Part shown: in pieces, positions 11,946 through 21,978 of the stretch | How positions within the stretch are numbered: position 1 is the first letter of the stretch | Layout: each line of letters starts with the position of its first letter | From: Bemisia tabaci | Lineage: Eukaryota; Arthropoda; Insecta; Hemiptera; Aleyrodidae | Direction of reading: 5' to 3' | Length of the DNA stretch: 64,000 nt | NCBI RefSeq assembly: GCF_918797505.1 | Contig: NC_092802.1 | Location: 21,287,883 to 21,351,882 of the forward strand | Notes under the pieces: model-generated | Told to the model about the DNA's origin: nothing | The model's input: the letters and a program-made list of their open reading frames with translations, nothing else | Database searches by the model: none | Translations under genes and position numbers: made by a program

Positions 11946-12040
11946 TCACGAGAAAATGTTCGTACATTTATCATCTAGTATTAATTATTTTTTGATGATT
12001 AGTCTAAAACATTCAATACAACCATTAAAAAGTAGTTCAC

Positions 12041-12125
12041 ATCGTCGGGTATCGAACTCCCGATCGCCGGGTGCCCGCACTTAAACAAATATACGAGGCG
12101 GTTTGGTCAACTAAGCTATAACGGC
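12041..12125 (-). other. tRNA-like pol III promoter (degenerate tRNA or SINE head)
   Basis: On the minus strand the A-box-like TAGCTTAGTTGACC (12105-12118) is followed by a B-box-like GGGAGTTCGATACCC (12046-12061), 43 bp apart, with TCGGG and CCCGA able to pair as a T stem. The acceptor stem is not convincing and the T loop is two bases too long for a normal tRNA, so a tRNA-derived SINE head or pseudo-tRNA is more likely than a working tRNA gene. Confidence 0.5.
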
Positions 12126-12199
12126 TCCACGGGAGCGAGAGTAAAAATAGCATTTAAAAGACTCGGGCAATGGGCGGGACTTATCACAAGAGACCTTGA

Positions 12200-12319
12200 C
12201 TGCTTTTGAAATATGAAGCGCATATGAAGCGCATATGAAGCGCATTGCTGTAGGAGCCATGGTTCGCACTGTTTTAATGCGTCTCGAGGTTCATCCATTA
12301 TGCATTCCGATCGCGGCAG
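12200..12319. repeat. Decayed MITE of family P2
   Basis: The segment with GAGCCATGGTTCGCAC and GCGTCTCGAGGTTCATC, ending in GCGGCAG, aligns with the intact small element at 16056-16176. A short GCGCATATGAA tandem (three units) sits at 12218-12243. Confidence 0.5.
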
Positions 12320-13945
12320 TTGAGCTAAGGCAATATTTGCGTATCCATGAATTAAATCAATCAATCGAGCTCTGATTTTGACTTCTTTATCCGTAACGAG
12401 TCCTGCAGAACTATTTTCCACCTTGTACGATGGTTATTATTTCTTTACTTCTATTTTTCAAATTTGAGGTGGGATAATGGCGGCTTCTCAAGAACACGAG
12501 GTAGGCGATCTTTTGCACAACGAACAGAAAACTGATGGCGAAAAATAACCAATCAGAACCTCCAAAAAAAAAGAATTTGCCTAAAACGGAACTTCGTGGT
12601 TCTGCGCAGATTTACCAGTCAGACACGACATCTCAAGATGGAAAAAAACTCGCTGAAAGCGAATTTTAGCAATCAACACAACTTGACGTAGAGACATGAT
12701 TGGCTAAAAAATACAACGGTTTTTGATACATCGGAAAATCAACCAAAAATCGGAGACTGGGCGAAACGCTCAAGGTCGCAGAGGTATAGGGAATCCCATA
12801 GCGAAAGCAACGGAACGATTCTAATATCATGGGGAACTCCGTTCCCATGACAAAAGAGGAGCTTCCAAATCCTACATGCACGTTTCTTTATAATTTAATT
12901 CGTTTGTGGATAGTTGTTTGGAGCATAAATACGCCTATACACAATTTTATGACAATCAGAGGTCATACCCATTCAAAAACCGATCGACTTGAATCATCTT
13001 AATTACCACTTCCGGGAAATCTGAGATTGAATCATCTACCCCCTCCCCCTCCCCAACCAGAGGAATGACACCCAAACAACTCCATACTTTGATCCGCACT
13101 GTCTCATTACTGTCTGCCGCACCGAAATAGATCCCGAAAGCGAAGCAAAAACCCCCGACGTGAGAAGTTTCCCGAAACCGCGATCTCAATTAGCCCTACC
13201 ACCTTGCATTGCCACTTGGAAGTCTTCGGGAACAACATGCAATCAATTTCGGTTCCGACAACCCTTTTAACTGCCGCGGGGTTATTCAGGTTATCAGCGC
13301 GGGTCGGGCGGGGGTGGGGGCGTCAGGTGACAGAATTTGATGTAAGACTAAAACCTGACGCCAAAACTTAGGAGCTGTCTCATTAGACTTGTAAAACGGG
13401 AACATGGGACCGCCATCCCGCTCCCCCGAAGAGCGCGCGCCGGGCTGGTCCCGCGTTGCCAAAATTCTCGTTACTCTGGCGACGCGATGAGTCTCCTCTA
13501 CTTAGGAGGCACCGATAAATCAGTAGCAGGGTGTCTACTAAAACAGGCTGATCAAAAATAAGTACTTTTACAGTACTTCTTCAGTACCTTATCAAGAAAT
13601 TCAGTTCCTCCCCCAACAGAAAAATTCCGTACTTTTTCAGGTCCGTTTGGTACAATTGGTACAATGGTACACTGGTACAATTTCCCGAAACTGGTACCGA
13701 ACTTCGGAACTTTTGAGATTTTCCTGAATTTTTCCAGAACTTTTGAAATTTCCGGAATGTTCCGGATTGATTGCATTTTCCGGAACTTTCTCGGAACTTT
13801 AGAAAAACCTTAAAAGAATCCCGGAACTTTTGACGGTCGTGGAGTAGGAAAAATTGGAATGAAAAAGTTCCGGAGCCCGGAACGTTTGACGGACATGGAA
13901 TGGGACCACTGCACGAAAAGATATAGTCTGAAGAAATTGAAGGAT
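12320..13945. other. No gene; GC-rich island and microrepeats
   Basis: 12960-13500 is GC-richer with C-rich runs and no recognised exon. Near 13529 there is CAGGGTGTCTACTAAAA, a word also found in the repeats at 56917-58537. At 13648-13682 a short TGGTACAAT-type tandem occurs, and TTCCGGAA-type words are frequent to 13870. These look like decayed repeat sequence. Confidence 0.45.
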
Positions 13946-13949
13946 AAAT

Positions 13950-14435
13950 GGATTGCATTTTGCAAAAAAGAACCAAGAGCATTCGAAAGTTGCTACGATT
14001 GTGTAATTAACATTCTTTGCAATACAATTACTGAAATCACGCAAAAAATTGAATTTACTAAGGTAATTTCCGTCATGAATTCATACAGTGGAAAAAAAAA
14101 ACATTGGATCTAGAGTCCAGACTCCTAAAAACATCGACAAGAAAAAATACCCCTGATTCAATCGAATTTTCGCTTAAATCAAGAACCAAGCCTCTTAATT
14201 TGAGCGGATTTCCTTTTGATTTAAGCAAAAATCTGATTGAATCAAGAGTATTTTTCTTGTCAATGTTTTCAAGAGTCTGGACTCTAGATCCAATGTGTTT
14301 TTTTTTCCAGTGCAGTTTATTGAGAGTAAAAATGAATATTGTTTAGATGATCAGTTTATATTTGCAGGGTAAACCAAGTTCCACAATCTTAGCGACATTG
14401 GAATGCTCTTGGTTCCTGTTTGCAAAATGCAATCC
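13950..14435. repeat. Family K MITE, copy 1, interrupted by a W element
   Basis: Ends GGATTGCATTTTGCAAAAAA and TTTGCAAAATGCAATCC, flanked by AAAT on each side (13946-13949 and 14436-14439). The following subterminal blocks (GAACCAAGAGCATTCG and its partner) are also inverted. A family W element (14086-14312) sits inside, so K inserted first. Confidence 0.88.
14086..14312. repeat. Family W MITE, copy 2 (nested in K1)
   Basis: Ends CAGTGGAAAAAAA and TTTTTTTCCAGTG, with the characteristic TTGGATCTAGAGTCCAGACT block and its complement at the other end. Preceded by TA on the left; the right flank reads CA, so the TA duplication is imperfect here. Confidence 0.88.
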
Positions 14436-14439
14436 AAAT

Positions 14440-14754
14440 ATGCAAAAGTTTCCTAGAAAATACGTATTTCATTGAATGAAACTCGGAAAGTTCATACAGC
14501 GTCGATCCTCCCTTGCGAACGGGAAGCTGAGGGACTAAAACAAACACGGGAGCTCCGATCAGATCGGCGACGCCCCTCGAGTGTGCACGTGGCCGGCATG
14601 ATGCTCGCCCCCCTCCCACCCTCCTTTTAGGGGTTGGAAAAGAGCGGAGTGCATTTAAGTTGTTAATACACTTTTAAACGACTCCGGGCATGATAATCGA
14701 TGAATCAAACAAGCTGGGTGGGTGCGCCCGCTGACGCGAGGGGCAGATCTTATT
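14440..14754. other. GC-rich spacer
   Basis: No recognised gene or repeat. Confidence 0.4.
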
Positions 14755-15146
14755 ATGTGTTGCTCCTCTGTAAGCTAAAACCATCAAAATGCGATTCTGT
14801 GACTGCACCATAGAAAAAAGTAACCGATATCTTTTTAATTTAAATAAGAAAATTCGTTTATCTCACTTCTCTGCGAGTATAAGTATGTACATTATAGTCC
14901 GGCAGGATACTTTTTTCATCCCCCGATGAATCAGAGTAACCTACTGTTTTATGTGTTGCTCCTCTGTAAGCTAAAAGCATCAAAATGCGATTCTGTGACT
15001 GCACCATGAAAAAAGTAACCGATTGTTTTTTTTTAATTTAAATAAGTAAATTCGTTTATCTCACTTCTCTTAGCGTAAGTATGTACATTATAGTCCGGCA
15101 GGATACGTTTTTCATCCCCCGATGACTCAGAGTAACCTACGGTTTT
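14755..15146 (+). repeat. Tandem duplication, two units of 196 bp
   Basis: 14755-14950 and 14951-15146 are direct copies, both starting ATGTGTTGCTCCTCTGTAAG and both containing TAGTCCGGCAGGATAC and CATCCCCCGATGA. Identity is high, with a few substitutions and small indels in the T-rich centre. Confidence 0.9.
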
Positions 15147-15279
15147 GGTCATTTCAACCAAAAATTTGGTTGACTTACCAAGTTCTTTTGATTGGTCTGA
15201 TCGAAAAGAAAAAAAAACCTGAAAGGTTCCCAAAGTAAGCATAAACATGGAAATTCTTGACTGTATAACGCAAAAAGGA

Positions 15280-15567
15280 CCGCATGTTGCAAAAAGGAAC
15301 CAGGAGCATTCCATGTCGCTAAGATTGTGCAATTTTTTGTACCTTGGCAACATAAACTGATCATCTAAACAAAATCTAATCTAAAAATGTTACTGACCAT
15401 CTAAACAAGTTTTATCCTTAGTCCAAATAAACTGCGAATAATAACTAAAATTACCTTCGTAAATTTAATTTTTGCACGATTTCAGTAAATTTTTGCAAAG
15501 AATGTAAGTTGCAAAACCCTAACAACATTGGAATGCTCCTAGTTCCTTTTCGCAAAATGCAATCCAA
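15280..15567. repeat. Family K MITE, copy 2
   Basis: The left end is worn (CGCATGTTGCAAAAAGGAAC) and the right end reads CGCAAAATGCAATCC. The subterminal blocks match K1 and K3: AACCAGGAGCATTCC near the left, GGAATGCTCCTAGTTCC near the right. Confidence 0.8.
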
Positions 15568-15592
15568 GTATTCTTTCTGCTCACTCTGGATT

Positions 15593-15902
15593 AGAGCCCA
15601 TTTATAGAGAGAGTTAAGACAACACGGCTCATGGATGTCACAAACGGGAATAAAAAATACATAAATTGACAGTTTTTCGTAATCTTTGATCGGCTCATTC
15701 TCAAATTCCTTTACCCGTTCCTCCTCTCATTTCGTTTGTTCCTTGCCGAACCCCCAACGTCCCGGTCCATTCCAGTTTATAATCTTTGCAATTGGTGAAA
15801 CTACAATCTTTATTCCCGTTTGTGGCACTGTGAAGACCTAAAATACGAGAACCAATCAGAAATGGATTCGCATTGTCTATACTCTCAGTATAAAGGGACT
15901 CT
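15593..15902. repeat. Mutator-like MITE with perfect 10-bp TSD
   Basis: Flanked by ACTCTGGATT on both sides (15583-15592 and 15903-15912). The inverted ends read AGAGCCCATTTATAGAGAGA and, at the right, CAGTATAAAGGGACTCT, imperfect complements over the first 20-35 bp. A related 436-bp element lies at 59583-60018 with its own near-perfect 10-bp duplication. A duplication of about 9-11 bp is typical of the Mutator superfamily; the assignment is inference. Confidence 0.85.
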
Positions 15903-16055
15903 ACTCTGGATTCTGAGTCATAAAACGCCACGTTCGGCAACCGTGTGAGGGTAGCACCACGCATGAGAGTGGAAAGTTGGGCGCGGGAGCTTTTTCGGGA
16001 AAGTTGCGAGTGGCGGCGCTTGCGTTTCGCCACCGGCGACCACCACCGCACCACA

Positions 16056-16176
16056 CTGCCGTGACAGCGAATAGAGCAGAAGTGCATTTCTGTATGAGCC
16101 ACGGTTAACACATGTTTTTATGTGTTTCGAGGCTCATTCCGGGACGCACTTACTGCTCTCTTCCCTATCACGGCAG
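16056..16176. repeat. Small MITE (family P2), 121 bp, 4-bp TSD
   Basis: Ends CTGCCGTGACAGCGAA and TTCCCTATCACGGCAG, flanked by CACA on both sides (16052-16055 and 16177-16180). A related longer element occupies 23047-23366. Non-coding. Confidence 0.8.
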
Positions 16177-16180
16177 CACA

Positions 16181-16387
16181 GGTGGAACGGGCTCGGGAAT
16201 CCGACGGCACGGGAACACACGCCGCGGAACGGGGTGGAATGGGAACCGGGTTGATGAATTGAACATGAATATGGAACGGGCAGCAACGAACCGACACCCG
16301 CTCGCGAACCCCCAGCGCCATTGACAGCTCGAACACACTACCCGATTCGCATACACGGATAGAAATTTCCGTGTTTACGGTTATTCA
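16181..16387. other. GC-rich spacer
   Basis: No recognised gene; overlapping short ORFs on both strands are typical of GC-rich non-coding sequence. Confidence 0.4.
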
Positions 16388-16440
16388 GAGAGAAATTTCA
16401 ACACAAAAGTTTGGTTAATACGGGAAGCAAAACACAAAAT

Positions 16441-16697
16441 GGATTGCATTTTGCAAAAAGGCACCACTAGCATTGCAATGGTGCTAAGATTGTGCAACTT
16501 CATCCTTTGAAATAAAATTGCGGAAATCGTGAAAAACTATGAAATTTAGATGGTAATTTTTGTCTTAAATTCACAGTTTTTAGCGAGTAAAATGGAAACT
16601 ATTAATGGATAATCGGGTTTTTCCTCCAAGACAAAAGAAGTTGCACGATCTAAGCAACATTGCAATGCTAGTGGTTCCTTTTTGCAAAATGCAATCC
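16441..16697. repeat. Family K MITE, copy 3 (intact, 4-bp TSD)
   Basis: 257 bp, ends GGATTGCATTTTGCAAAAAG and TTTTTGCAAAATGCAATCC, flanked by AAAT on both sides (16437-16440 and 16698-16701). The subterminal inverted block with GCACCACTAGCATTGCAATG is followed by TGCTAAGATTGTGCAACTT, which is also mirrored at the other end. Non-coding. Confidence 0.92.
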
Positions 16698-16764
16698 AAA
16701 TAATCCTAGCCTTCGGTTGATGATTTCAAAAGAAAATGCCAGCTAGTTAGTTATCTTGAAGTTG

Positions 16765-16797
<33 letters not shown>
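16765..16797 (+). repeat. Poly(A) tract of 33
   Basis: An uninterrupted A run within family B copy 1. Confidence 0.9.
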
Positions 16798-16798
<1 letters not shown>

Positions 16799-16966
16799 AA
16801 CGGTGAATAGGTACCAACGTCGCAATTGGAATTGGAGGAATGCGGTTTTCTAGGCTTTCCATTGTTTTCTTCGCTAAATTCACGGAAAGCTTTACCAAAA
16901 TCAACACAAAATTTGTGTTGGTTTGTGATTCGTGCACTTCTTATATTAACAATAAATAACACGAGA

Positions 16967-17221
16967 ACACCAATATTTTCATCCGAGCGTACAAAATTAG
17001 AAATATCCGTGTTTGCGCTTATTTTGTGGGTTAGTTTTCTTTTGATTCAAATTTTCGCAAGTGGATTTTGTTATTTTAAGTTATAAGTAAATGTTGACTT
17101 ACTGCCAACCTACGTTACAACAAAAGGAAGATCCCGTCGGGCGACGGTGCGGTGCACCTACACTGATTAAACTATTTGTGTTCTCAGTAGGATCTGTATT
17201 CCAAAATACTGTAGACCTACA
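16967..17221. other. No recognisable feature
   Basis: AT-rich, no gene recognised. Confidence 0.4.
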
Positions 17222-17560
17222 GCCGGCTGTAAGATTTCCTATAACCTCTATAACCGGCTATAAAATGTCTTATGGTCTTTTACAGCCGATGGCGATAAAG
17301 CTACACCCAGGCGATAAACTGTATAGCCCGGCGATAGGAACTGCATAGCCCGGCGATAGGAACTGAATAGCCCGGCAATAGGAACCATAGCCCAGCTGTT
17401 TGATTTAATATCGTTTCGTACAGTCCGGCTGTACCTTTAATTTTCTACCCTTTCTACAGCCAGTAATTTAATATCGTTTCGTATAGTCCGGCTGAACTTA
17501 AAATTTTCTTCCCTTTCTACGGCCAGCTTTCTGATTTTCTATCGCCTTCTATAGCCAGCC
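17222..17560 (+). repeat. Short tandem and interspersed CCGGCTATA/CCGGCGATA repeats
   Basis: A run of units such as TAGCCCGGCGATAGGAACTG (three near-identical at about 17322-17390), with surrounding AGCCGGCTGTA and CTATAACCGGCTATA words. Two about 66-bp units follow, each with TTTAATATCGTTTCGTA, TAGTCCGGCTG and CCCTTTCTAC. The region is rich in self-complementary GCCGGC-type words. Confidence 0.75.
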
Positions 17561-18220
17561 ATGAGAATTCCAATGGTATTTTGAAACGCAGCTCCTATTG
17601 CCAATTTTTTCCACGGCCCCTCGTTTTTTTTATTAAATTTCTTCTTTTTTTGCAGTTTACTTGGCTTCTATTCCTGTTCAATTAGTAACTTAGGAATCTA
17701 CAGGCACCTATAGACATGAGTTTTATCATAGAGATTACTTTATTGTCAGTAGACATCAGAGAGATTTTTCATTTCAATAATCGTAGTCTGATCAAAGGGC
17801 GTGCCCTGTTCTTGAGTTGTAGTGCATAATCTCCAGCCTGTATTTCCACATTGTTGTACCACATGGCACACAATGTCAGACAAGGGCAAGGAAATGATGG
17901 ATGCAGAGTTTTCTGTGGGCAAGGAACAAAGCACTGCCGGTTGCCGATTTATTTGCTTTCAGGCACCTCAAAGCAGTGCGGGTTGCGGGTTCAACATAGA
18001 GGCCGGCTCGCCCGAGGGTCAGAAACTTTTGGAGGTAACCAAAGCTCTCGTTTAACACTCGGCAAAATTCAGGTCAGGATCATTCAAAGTCGAGTCCATC
18101 TCCGTTTAATTTAAGGTTAAAAATGTCTGCATAATTTTTTCAAAATGTTACTTTCTATAAAAAACTTAGTCGAGTCCAGCACGCACTCAAAAGAGCGAAT
18201 ATGCCAAAACATATTAATAA
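17561..18220. other. No gene assigned; one unplaced 77-aa ORF
   Basis: The ORF at 17822-18055 (+) encodes 77 residues including several cysteines, with no recognised motif. A possible splice donor (GAGGTAACC) lies near its end but no partner exon is seen. Confidence 0.35.
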
Positions 18221-18640
18221 ATGAGGCCTTATATGTAACAATGGCGGATGTGAAAAACTACCTTTTAGAAACACGCTTAAAAAACTGTTTTGTTCACACA
18301 AAAATTTAATATGTTTGGCTCTGGCTCTGGGTACCACCTGGGAAGAGGCGACGGGGACGTCCCGTAAAGGGTTGGCGGCGGGGCGTTGACGAAGAGATGT
18401 TGCGGTGTCAGTTGCCCGATAACCTCTGGGAGGACAGGCACATGTGGCGTTTGGGTGTCGTAGAACGCCAGAGTGCGTTATAAAGCGACTTTATATATAG
18501 GCTCTGGCATAATGTACAGATCTCGAAGATCACATTTCAAGTATTTTCTCAAAATTTTCTCGATGCCAAAACAGTTTTTTGAATGTGTTTCGAAAAGGTA
18601 ATTTTTCACATCCGCCATTGTTACGGATAAGTCCTCAAAT
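18221..18640. repeat. Inverted repeat pair around 18.4 kb
   Basis: Arms at about 18221-18292 and 18568-18640 are reverse complements, including AACAATGGCGGATGTGAAAA. The spacer is about 275 bp and contains GTGCGTTATAAAGCGACTTT, similar to CTGCGCTATAAAAGCGGCTT near 63905. Confidence 0.75.
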
Positions 18641-19602
18641 ATTCTTGAAGGAGGGTCCTTTTTGCGAGAGTATCTTTGATAAAGGTAAGTCCTTTGCATT
18701 TGAAAGTTGACCTTTCCGAAATGCGATTTTGGGCAATTACGATTTATTTTGAGGTTTAATTCGAGACTTTTGGAAAAAAAGTAGCGCCTTTCTCGTAAAT
18801 TGTTCCTCCTCTCAACAGATTTCATACCGCCCCTTCACCCCAACCTTTTTTCCAAAACTGTATTGCATGTAGGTAGAACAACAATCAATATTGTTCCTTT
18901 TTTTCATTTAAAGCACTGAGGATCAAAACCTACAAACTCCAACCGAGGAAATACTCGTAGAACCGGCGCAAAGCCGTTCTGCCCATACCCAAAAGCCATA
19001 GGCCATACATAAGGCTGATGATTGAAAATGATAGACACAGCGATAAAGATAAAAGACAGCGGGATGGGGCGATCGAATTGGTGGGGTGGGCCGTTGCAAT
19101 GGACTAAGGAGGTAAGGAAGGTAGAGTTCTGATTCGGGATCCCTCATTTCCTCGTGGAATACCGCGAAAAAACACATTCAGCCGTCAAAACCGCAGCCGC
19201 ACATTTTGGCAACGCGGCATCAAACCACCGCAAAACGAGATTGGCAGCGTTTTATCACAGGTTTTATGTTTAATCCCCTCTCCCTCCCGAGTCCAGATGA
19301 GGCGAGTAACAATGCGTTATGATATTAGCCGCCTGAATTCGCTCGGCAGAACGGAGCAGCGATTTTTCAGGAAAGTTCCGACTCTGGAAAGCTGTTCGCC
19401 GGTCTGAACTTTGCCGCACTCGCAACGGAATCCACCGGAGCGTTGAATTATTAACTGAAAGTTTTCCGCGGTTCATAACCGGGCCGGCTCCGAGCTTTGC
19501 GTTCAACCTCGCCGCGGTTTGCATCGGGAATGGATCGCTTTTCAGACAAAAGAGAGCGGAATGTCAAATTAACTTGATTATAAAATGAGCGAGGGCTTAT
19601 TG
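18641..19602. other. No gene; fragment of family S and GC-rich island
   Basis: 19020-19115 is a decayed fragment of family S (AAAATGATAGACACAGCGAT, then GGGGCGATCGAATTGGTG). 19190-19600 is GC-richer without a recognised exon. Confidence 0.45.
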
Positions 19603-19790
19603 CTGCCGTGCTTAGGACAAACGCCGTATGAGCCAACAGGCGTTGCAAAATTTCTCCCGACGAATCACGAATTTTCAGGGAAATTTGTGGTGTATTTCTA
19701 TTCTGATTTCCCGGAGGAATTCGCTCGTAATTTTATTTTAAAAGGCTGAAAATTTCAAGGGAAAATCTGCCGTGCTACGAAAAAACGCGA
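19603..19790 (+). repeat. Family P MITE, truncated left ends
   Basis: Starts CTGCCGTGCTTAGGACAAAC followed by GCCGTATGAGCC. A second left-end-like CTGCCGTGCTACGAAAAAAC occurs in the same orientation at about 19766, so the right end is missing. Confidence 0.7.
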
Positions 19791-19924
19791 AACTGCGCGT
19801 CGATCATCAAAACGCCTTCACTTTCTTGAATACTTCACGCACATCCATAAAGTTAAAATAGTTGCATGCTGCGCCTCACCCACACCAGCGGAGGTAGCCC
19901 ATTCAGATAGTTCGTTTATCTATA

Positions 19925-20176
19925 CTGCCGTGCTGAGGAAGAACGCCGTATGAACATTCGAGAGTTGCTAAATTTCCTTCGATGAAATGTTTATTTTTAA
20001 CGACAGTTATGAACATTTTTCCTTACAATTTTCAAGAACTTCAGGAGAAATCGCGAACAAAATTATCTAAAAATTGGAAGAAAAATATACGCAAGTTTAG
20101 CAACGAATGGGGGTTTTGTCAAAGGAAATTTGGCAACGCCTTAAAGTTCACACGGCGTCTTTCCTTGGCACGGCAG
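19925..20176. repeat. Family P MITE, full length
   Basis: 252 bp with ends CTGCCGTGCTGAGGAAGAAC and GTCTTTCCTTGGCACGGCAG, extended by GCCGTATGAAC and its complement. The interior has AATGTTTATTTTTAACG and GGAAATTTGGCAACGCC, which recur in other P copies. Flanks are TATA and AAAT, so no duplication is visible here. Confidence 0.85.
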
Positions 20177-20825
20177 AAATTTTTATAACATCTCTCAAAA
20201 ATAAGTATTTTCTAGGGGTAAATTTGGTAATATTCGAATGTCTATTCGAAGAGCTCTAACATTGAGTCATATATAAAAGAGCAAAACTCAAACCCTCTTC
20301 TTCTCGGTTCAAATCTTCATGAGACGTGGTCCCATCTGTTGAACTCTAGATACAAAAGTTGACTCTATGGCTATGTTCAGTGATGAATAGTTTGCAAGGC
20401 GTTTGTGAGATAGCTATTCAAGCTCTTGTGTGGGTTATATTGCCGTCGGCCGAAATTGAAGGCGCAATGTACTTTTTTGATGACGACCGCGCGTATCAGG
20501 TGTTTCAGATAATGCACGGCGATTTGGTGGATGAGGACACTAAAAATGATCGTTAGTAGATTTTCACACAATGAAAATCATTCATTCCTCTCCCCCCTCC
20601 CCAGCCCCCAAATTGAAGTCAATTTATTTGTATACTTTTGACTACTTTTGAGCCTCAAATTTTCTTTTTTCGTTTTTAAGACCAGAAAAATCTGAAGTCT
20701 CCAATTTTATATTTCTCTATGAAGTAAATCTAAAAAGCGAGACAGGAAAATCTCCTTTTCCTCTACATTTTTTTTTAATTCTTCAGTTCAGCTACTCAAA
20801 GTTTTCCATTCCAATCCACTCGGCT
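20177..20825. other. No gene; short dispersed repeat
   Basis: 20385-20470 shares words with 35330-35395, notably GCCGTCGGCCGAAATTGAAG against GCCGTTGGCCGAAATTGAAG, so the 65-aa ORF at 20359-20556 overlaps an old repeat and is not treated as a gene. Confidence 0.45.
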
Positions 20826-20975
20826 TTGTTTGAACGTGTTCATGCTAACAGGAACTATGTGCATTGTACGAATTAATTGAAGACAAAACTAACTATAGAG
20901 CAAGTAAATCCGATGTACATAGTTCTTTTTTTTACTGCATTTGCCTATAGTTCTTTTGAGCATAAATATAAATAT
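20826..20975. repeat. Palindromic element with ATAAATATA ends
   Basis: Blocks TTCATGCTAACAGGAACTAT and ATAGTTCTTTTGAGCATAAA form imperfect inverted ends. A compact version is at 61399-61482. Confidence 0.6.
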
Positions 20976-21648
20976 ACACCCATTTTAAACAGAAAATCTA
21001 TTATCCCAAAGTTTGAGTTTCTTGTGACGAATGAGTTACAAAAATAAGAGATTCTTCATTTTGATTCTATTTGTGTCTTTATAGAAGTGTACGATCTCAA
21101 GTTTTAGTATGCGGGTTCCGTTGCAAAAAACAGATATCATAGACGCTCCTATCTTAAAAAAAACATCGCCCTCTTAAAAAGGAAGAAAAGTTCTTTCTCA
21201 ACCGCGGGTCAGTTAGTGGGGAAAGGTGGAGAGTGGATGAATACGAGATAAATTAAATTTTTCACCCGAAATCTAAATATTGAAACAATAATGGGATTGG
21301 ATGCGCATCGTGGGCAAATAATTTATTGAGAGGGGCTCCGTTATCGCTCTACCGGAACAGTGCTGTCAAACAGGGCTTGAAAATCCTCGAGTTAATTCAT
21401 AACGAAAGTAATGTTAGGACTGAAGTAGGTACCTTTCGAAAAAGAGAATGATTGGATTGAATCGAGAAATGTGCCGAGTTCACCAAGTTTCATTAAGATT
21501 TAACGGAAAAAAAAGATGTTGAAAGTTTAGTTCCACCGCAGGACTCCAAGTTAGGCACAAAGTTTTACGATCATTTTCATGATCAATATTTTTTTCTCGA
21601 CTTTGGAGACCGCAATAGAGATGCGCGGTCTCACATTAGCTAACGAAA
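20976..21648. other. No recognisable feature
   Basis: AT-rich, no gene recognised. Confidence 0.4.
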
Positions 21649-21950
21649 CACTGACAAATTTTTTTCTTGAGCTATTATTTAGACTTAAAGCGTCGTTCCT
21701 TGTAGACAAAATTTGGTTTTTTCGTACGGATTTAACTTAAAGTCAGTTTTTTTTAGTTAAAGAAACGTTGTTTTGCTATCGTTTTTTTTTTTAACTCAAA
21801 CTTAACGATATAAAACGACGCTTTTTTAACTAAACAAAACTGATTATGAGTTGAATAGGCACTGATTTAACTAAAAAAAAAACCACATTTGTTCGACGAG
21901 AAACAACGCTTTAAGTCAAAATAATATCTCAAGAATTTTTTTTTGCCGTG
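21649..21950. repeat. Palindromic MITE (family T, copy 1)
   Basis: Ends CACTGACAAATTTTTTTCTT and GAATTTTTTTTTGCCGTG. The interior carries AAAGCGTCGTT, TTTAACTTAAAGTCAG and TTAGTTAAAGAAACGTTGTT with complements on the right side. A second copy is at 44099-44380. Confidence 0.8.
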
Positions 21951-21978
21951 TATGTTATGTAATGTTACAGGCCACGGT

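Larger units (their letters stand above)
16388..16966 (-). repeat. Dispersed family B, copy 1 (carries a K insertion)
   Basis: Read on the minus strand, this matches 63290-63580 on the plus strand, in order: TTGTGTTGATTTTGGTA, AACAATGGA, ATTCCTCCAATT, CAACCGAAGGCTAGG, CTTCCCGTATTA, AAATTTCTCTCTG. Copy 1 is split by the K element at 16441-16697; copy 2 is not. A poly(A) run (16765-16797) replaces a short T-rich stretch of copy 2. Confidence 0.82.
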
